A stretch of DNA of 64,000 nucleotides from Oegoconia quadripuncta (Eukaryota > Arthropoda > Insecta > Lepidoptera > Autostichidae): assembly GCA_949316235.1 (NCBI GenBank), contig OX438752.1, positions 3,371,001 to 3,435,000 on the forward strand, given 5' to 3'. Positions 59,285-64,000 of the stretch are shown piece after piece (position 1 is the first letter of the stretch; every line of letters starts with the position of its first letter). The notes under the pieces were generated by a model. It ran no database searches. It was not told where the DNA came from and saw only the letters and a list, made by a program, of their open reading frames with translations. A program made the position numbers and the translations under genes.

Positions 59285-59553
59285 TGGAGGGAATAAGCTG
59301 GACCGAGATGAGAACAAATGAAGAGGTGTTAGTGATGGTAAAGGAGAAGAGATGCCTGTTAGCCACAGTTGAGAACCGAAGAGGAAAGATGATAGGACAC
59401 TTGTTACGACATAATTGAGGGAATGATTGAAGGAAAGAGAGGAAGGGGAAGACCTAGGCGTAATTACTTTGACCAAGTGAAAGAGAAGGTGAAAGTAGAG
59501 AGACATGGTCGTTACTCCACCGACAAGAGCATAGCTCTTAAATTGAAGAAGAT
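59285..59553 (+). pseudogene. LINE C-terminal fragment
   Basis: GISWTEMRTNEEVLVMVKEK, NRRGKMIGHLLRHN, then with a break the GKRGRGRPRRNYFDQVKEK and HRQEHSS end. Same family as 46036 but with a small deletion. Confidence 0.7.
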
Positions 59554-59993
59554 CTAACTAATAATATTATAAATGCGAAGCTCAATTACGGCAAACGAAT
59601 GAACGGATTTGGATTAAATTTGGTATATAGATATCGTAGCTTTTTACAGGTAAAGAACATATTTACACTTATTCAGTATGTACATGAAACAACAAAACTT
59701 ATAGAAAAAATACGCCGTCCAACTCGCTTCCGTGAGCATAGTACCTAGTACTTTAGCGCTATTGCCCCGCTGAATGCATAAGCTCAGCTACTGAGCAAAG
59801 ATAGAACATGTTCTGGATTACAGAATAACATATTTTTAATCCCAATGAAGTGAGTAATTTCCGCGGGATATACAAATTAAACATATCCGTGATAAAGTTA
59901 TTGAGCAACAAACAATTTATGTATTTATTTTTATTTTGTTTATTATGAAACAAACAGCCGTTTATAAACAAATTCAAAACTTAAAAAGAACTA
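59554..59993. other. Mostly unassigned; CCGTTCATCCGTTTCGCC-family end at 59565-59650
   Basis: AACGAATGAACGGATTTGGA is the antisense signature of that repeat. The remainder has no recognisable feature. Confidence 0.45.
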
Positions 59994-60042
59994 AATTTAG
60001 ACCATTCCCATTATTTTTATAATTATTGGAATGGTCTAAATT
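59994..60042. repeat. Perfect 15-bp hairpin abutting a SINE
   Basis: AATTTAGACCATTCC (59994-60008) and GGAATGGTCTAAATT (60028-60042), loop 19 nt. SINE-A begins at the next base. Confidence 0.85.
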
Positions 60043-60316
60043 GACGACCTGTTTGGTGTAGTGGTTAACTGACTGCTTTACCAAGAGGTCGCGGGTTCGA
60101 ATCCCGCTAGGGGCTTATGTTTGTATGATGAATACAGACATGTGTTCCCGAGTTATGGATGTTTTTCATTCATATATGTTTTAATTTACAAAAAAAAATG
60201 TATTTATGTAGTTTATCAACCATCTGGTATCCATAACACAAGCCCAGATGCATACTGTGGACCTAGATGGCGCTATGTGTATGTGTAAAGATGTTTTACT
60301 TTTATTTTATTTTTTC
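60043..60316 (+). mobile_element. SINE-A copy (slightly shortened head)
   Basis: GACGACCTGTTTGGTGTAGT, GGTCGCGGGTTCGAATCCCG, GACCTAGATGGCGCTATGTG and a TTTTATTTTATTTTTT tail. Confidence 0.88.
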
Positions 60317-60597
60317 ATAAAGTTATTATTTAAGAAATATATTATAAATCTCAGTGGTACACCACAAAACAGTAGCAAACGATTTGTTATTTTCAGGTAC
60401 AGTCGATAGTTTACGAACCCATCGCTATATCCTATCATAAGCCGTTATCATCATACAGGCTGAATTTTCCAAGTGGACGCGGATGACCACATCTGAAACT
60501 ATGAAGAATAGCTTAGCGGCGTGCGTGCGGGCGGATGTGTATTCGAGTTAAGGAAAATGACCGCAAGCGTGGTCAAGTGCAGTGCAATATAGTAATA
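60317..60597. other. Unassigned spacer
   Basis: Nothing recognised. Confidence 0.35.
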
Positions 60598-60864
60598 TTA
60601 GCTCCTTACATATGAAATTGGCGTTATGTCGTACTGGCCACTTTGATCTCAAATATCTCCTCTTGTTAGGAATTCCAATTTCAAATTTATACAGCTATTT
60701 ACTCATGCATTTGTTTTTCGAAAACCGTGATCCATATGTTTTTTCTATCTTTGGTTTTTTCTTTGCGTCACTCAGTTTACAAAATGGAAAACTTAAAATA
60801 TCGCGTTATTTACGAGTACGAGTTCCGCCGTGGCACCAGTGCTGCAGAAACGGCAGTCCAAATA
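60598..60864 (+). pseudogene. Mariner transposon 5' end with transposase N-terminus
   Basis: Begins at a TA with TTAGCTCCTTACATATGAAA and TTGGCG, closely resembling the MITE-M terminus. At 60783 an ORF starts MENLKYRVIYEYEFRRGTSA, AETAVQI, the helix-turn-helix start of mariner transposases (typically L-x-Y-C-I-L-Y-E-F-x-x-G). It is cut after about 27 codons by LINE sequence. No catalytic D,D,D remains. Confidence 0.7.
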
Positions 60865-60965
60865 AAAGAGAAGTTGAACGTCGTGTCGTATCAGGAGGTA
60901 AAGAGGAAGGCGGAGAGCAGAGAGATATGGAAAAATCTCCACCGACAAGAGCATGGCTCTTAAAT
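60865..60965 (+). pseudogene. LINE C-terminal fragment fused to the mariner remnant
   Basis: KEKLNVVSYQEVKRKAESRE, IWKNLHRQEHGS, stop. Same family as 46036. The chimeric 78-codon ORF across the join is accidental. Confidence 0.75.
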
Positions 60966-61103
60966 CAGATGATGATGATCATATTTTATTATATTTATCT
61001 ATATGTAATTGTATGTATGTATGTAATTGATTGATAAATATGTATATGAAACAAATTTATTAAACACAATTGAAAATGTGTAAGTATGTAATTGTATTAT
61101 ATA

Positions 61104-61498
61104 CAGGGTGAATTTGAATTCGTGTAATTCCCCTTAACTGGTGACGTCACTCTTGATTACGAACAACTTTCACCAAGGAACCATGAACGAATTCGATCAA
61201 AAAATTTTCGAATATCCATACTCGTACAAAGTAAACTATACTGAATCCACCTATAGTATAGAAGTCCAACAATTTTCGGCTGATGACTCTACTCCTGACT
61301 ACGTATAACTTTCGCATACCATACCCGAACTATAGCCGAAAATTCTTGGATTTTATAAAGGTGTTTTCAGGAGTACTTTGTGTAGGTAATAGAACATTTT
61401 TTTGATCGAATTTGGCTATGGTTCCTTGGGGAAAGTTGCTTGTAATCAAAACTGGAATCACTAGTAAACAGGAATTACACAAATTAAATTTCACCCTG
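61104..61498. mobile_element. MITE-S, full copy with TA target sites
   Basis: Long terminal inverted repeats (about 105 bp, imperfect): left CAGGGTGAATTTGAATTCGT, GTAATTCC, GATTACGAACAACTTTC; right, read inward, CAGGGTGAAATTTAATTTGT, GTAATTCC, GATTACAAGCAACTTTC. Flanked by TA on both sides. No coding capacity; Tc1/mariner-type target. Confidence 0.85.
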
Positions 61499-62139
61499 TA
61501 TATGGGTATAAATAAGAGTAAATGTTTGATGATATTCTTCTGTACACCCAATTAACATACCCTATTGTAAATTTAGGTCGCCTGGAAGAGATCCCTCATG
61601 GGACAAGTTCGCCTTTGTACACTATTTCGGTTTAATGTATTATGTGTATTACTTTGTATAATAGCGTTGAAAAATAAACAAACAAACCACCCAAGAAACC
61701 TGTCTCGGATGGACATGCGCCAAGCGCGCGCGTAGAGGCATCTACCCGCTCCACCACGGTTTCTACTGTCGAAACCGCAGTAGGCATCAACACCGACGAA
61801 CGCGTGCGCATGAGTCACCCGAATGGCTACGGTGTATAATGCGAAACATTGGACAAATATTATTCATGATAATGATGAATGGGTAAAGGAGAAACCGAGT
61901 GAAGAGTGGACTTTGGTGCAAAGGCGCAGATTTAAAAATTTTTTCAGCGGGGAAAAGGAAATGAATCGAAATTGAGCAATAGCATGCACACTTTAAATTA
62001 AAATCACCTAATCTATTATGCCATAATCTGAAAATTTACAGACAAATTTTCAGTGCACGCCAGAACATCTAAAAATTGCAATTCACAATCTAGAAGGTAG
62101 ATTCACAATACAAACCAATAATTTTACATTTTCCCATTG
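61499..62139. repeat. Spacer with LINE tail and an ORF1-like fragment
   Basis: 61560-61680 (GGTCGCCTGGAAGAGATCCC ... TTGTATAATAGCGTTG) is related to the tails at 7480 and 13181. At 61838-61972 a frame reads NAKHWTNIIHDNDEWVKEKP, SEEWTLVQRRRFKNFFSGE, stop, possibly a retroelement ORF1 or gag fragment. Low certainty. Confidence 0.4.
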
Positions 62140-62415
62140 TATAAATAAAATAAATAAATATCCTTAGACTTACACACAGCGCCATCTAGTTCCACAGTAA
62201 GCAACTATAGGCTTGTGTTGTGGATACCAGATGGTTGATATATTACATAAATACATTTTTTTTTGTAAATAAATACTTATTATAAATGAAAACATCCATA
62301 ACTCTGGTACACATGGCCGTATTCATCACACAAACAATACCCCTAGCGGGATTCGAACCCGCAACCTTTTGGTATAGTGGTCAGAGTTGCTAACCACTAC
62401 ACCAAACAGGTCGTC
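62140..62415 (-). mobile_element. SINE-A copy (full length)
   Basis: AAATATCCTTAGACTTACAC, AGCGCCATCTAGTTCCACAG, GGGATTCGAACCCGCAACC and CACTACACCAAACAGGTCGT. Confidence 0.88.
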
Positions 62416-63004
62416 GTCGTTGTATAGTAGCAAACAAAACTTTATATTCAGTAAAACCATCTAAGTCAGTTATAATACGAATAGTAAAAGTGTTACTCAC
62501 CGCTAGCAAGACGCGACAAAAGCAGGTGTTTGCATATTTTTTAGAGAAGGGTTATTTATTATTCAGTATCGGAATAGTTTAATTTATTTTTATTTTTCTA
62601 AAGTGATTTATTTTTCTTTTTATTGCATATTTTCTGACATTGAAATTAACTAATTTGTCATTAATAATAATACTAATTTGACTTGTTTAATCATTTATAT
62701 TATATTATATATTTTTAATATTATGCTTTAGGACAATGATATTTGCACGCCATAAATGGCAGAATATGCGAACGCGCTGTATTATATTTAAAAATCAATT
62801 GTTGGACCATATTCTTGTGAATAAATACTTCATTTCATTTCATTTTAATTCATTTCACCACCCTAACCCACACGCTACAATACATAGGTCATAATTAGTT
62901 CTAGGCAATACTCGCAATTATAGCGAAATTAAATACATGCATAACGTCAAGAGGTCACAGGAATCCCAAACATGTGCATTTGGGTTCTTCGAATGTTAAA
63001 AGAT
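62416..63004. other. Unassigned AT-rich stretch
   Basis: CATTTCATTTCATTTTAATT pentamer-like repeats near 62830-62860; otherwise nothing recognised. Confidence 0.4.
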
Positions 63005-63672
63005 TAATAGTTTCTTAAAGTTCCTGATTTTTTGTAAAAGGATAGAGTACCCGTCAGTAATAGAATAAAAATAAATAAATAAATAAATAAATATCTTTGC
63101 ACAAACACACAGCGCCATCTAGGTCCACAGTAAGCATCTAGGCTTGTGTTATGGATACCAGATGGTTGATAAACTACACAAATATTTTTTTTTTTAAATA
63201 AATACATGTATAAATGAAAAACATCCATAACTCGGGAACACATGTCTGTATTCATCATACAAACGTATGCCCCTAGCGGGATTGGAACCCGCGACCTTTT
63301 GGTATAGCAGCAGAATTTCTAACCACTACACCAAACAGGTCGTTTTCTTTTGTTTTCCAACAATTTGTTTCAAAAATGTTTTCTAACAATTCCGTAGCTT
63401 GCTTTAGGTATATTAAATTAAAGTTACCACTGTGAACTTCATTGCGTTGTAGAAGACGCTAAGATCTCCTAAAACAATTTTCTAAAAAAAAATTATCAAC
63501 GTCTGGTACTTCATATTTCCTAAAAATAGTTTATTGTGCCTTGATATTTGCCCTCGGTGAAATTTTTCATAAATATACTGAAGTTATTGATCGATTTCTT
63601 TGAAAATTGTTACAGGAGTTCCAAGCATTTTCTCCGATTAAATTCACAGTGATAATTTTAATCTAATAGTCC
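63005..63672 (+). repeat. Dispersed repeat X copy 2, interrupted by SINE-A
   Basis: TTAAAGTTCCTGATTTTTTG, then after the SINE TTTCTAACAATTCCGTAGCT, CACTGTGAACTTCATTGCGT, CGGTGAAATTTTTCATAAAT and TTTTAATCTAATAGTCC. Same repeat as 30335-31230. Confidence 0.7.
63062..63343 (-). mobile_element. SINE-A copy inside repeat X
   Basis: AAATAAATAAATATCTTTGC, AGCGCCATCTAGGTCCACAG, CGGGATTGGAACCCGCGACC (one change in box B) and CACTACACCAAACAGGTCGT. Confidence 0.88.
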
Positions 63673-63704
63673 ATTTATGTATTTTATTCCTAAATATCTA
63701 TATA

Positions 63705-63877
63705 CTATATCAAAAGCGCGGTCGCGGCAGACCGAAAAGGAGATGGAGGGACGAGTTGGACAAGTTCCTAACCAACTGGTCGGAGGAGGCCTGCAATAGA
63801 GAGCCGTGGAGAGAGAGGAGGGAGGCCTTTGCCCAGCAGTGGGACAGTATGGGCTCCTAATAATAATAATAATAATA
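63705..63877 (+). pseudogene. LINE C-terminal fragment with (TAA)n tail
   Basis: Reads KRGRGRPKRRWRDELDKFLT, NWSEEACNREPWRERREAFA, QQWDSMGS, stop, then (TAA)n at 63860. This is the standard end of a widespread lepidopteran LINE; fragments at 6299 and 35866 belong to it. Confidence 0.8.
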
Positions 63878-64000
63878 AATATCAAAAGCAATCTACCGAT
63901 ATGTTTGAAAATATTTTTATTCTATCACTGACAGGTACTCCATCCGTGTGCAAAAAATCAGGACATTTAAGATTATAACAAGTAAAAAGTGTAAGAAGTG

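Noticed and set aside
1..64000. CRISPR arrays, bacterial operons, phage or viral genomes
   Set aside because: No regular repeat-spacer array, no ribosome-binding-site gene strings, and all integrase/RT genes belong to eukaryotic retrotransposons.

Overview
The window looks like an intron-rich, repeat-saturated stretch of an insect nuclear genome, most probably a moth or butterfly. The AT-rich background, GT-AG introns, and the particular mix of R1-, jockey- and RTE-like LINE remnants, a Mag-like Ty3/gypsy element, mariner-type MITEs and tRNA-headed SINEs all fit Lepidoptera. No species can be named from the sequence alone. There are no bacterial operons, CRISPR arrays or functional tRNA/rRNA genes.

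The one clear host gene is on the + strand. Eight exons between 9664 and 34386 encode an adhesion-type G-protein-coupled receptor of about 1239 residues: candidate signal peptide, two C-type-lectin-like domains, a cysteine-containing linker, a GAIN region, a GPS autoproteolysis motif and seven membrane segments. All seven introns have GT-AG ends and compatible phases, and the summed coding length is a multiple of three. The introns hold most of the mobile elements: an antisense Ty3/gypsy element that has lost RT/RNase H (17058-20413, intron 3), several SINEs, LINE remnants, and a mariner-type MITE only 8 nt after the exon 6 boundary. A six-copy 56-bp tandem repeat lies 0.4 kb past the stop codon.

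Upstream (1-9600) is repeat territory: a decayed antisense LINE (1.9-3.4 kb), one SINE nested in another (3.45-4.03 kb), a MITE (5.16 kb), LINE tails, a TIR element (8.4 kb) and a GC-rich retroposon (9.0-9.5 kb). Downstream (35-44 kb) are SINEs, a TSD-flanked retroposon and a nearly identical 2457-bp tandem duplication (39042-43955). At 44.9-45.65 kb a minus-strand 245-codon ORF of unknown function may be a second host gene.

The last 18 kb is again transposon-dominated. A 5'-truncated R1-clade LINE with a perfect 14-bp target-site duplication sits inside a jockey-like LINE (54.3-58.9 kb). A mariner transposase remnant at 60.6 kb has the same terminus as the MITEs at 5.2 and 29.8 kb. SINE-A occurs about 13 times and SINE-B 7 times; SINE-A, SINE-B, MITE-M, MITE-N, MITE-S, element T and repeat X are labels local to this annotation.
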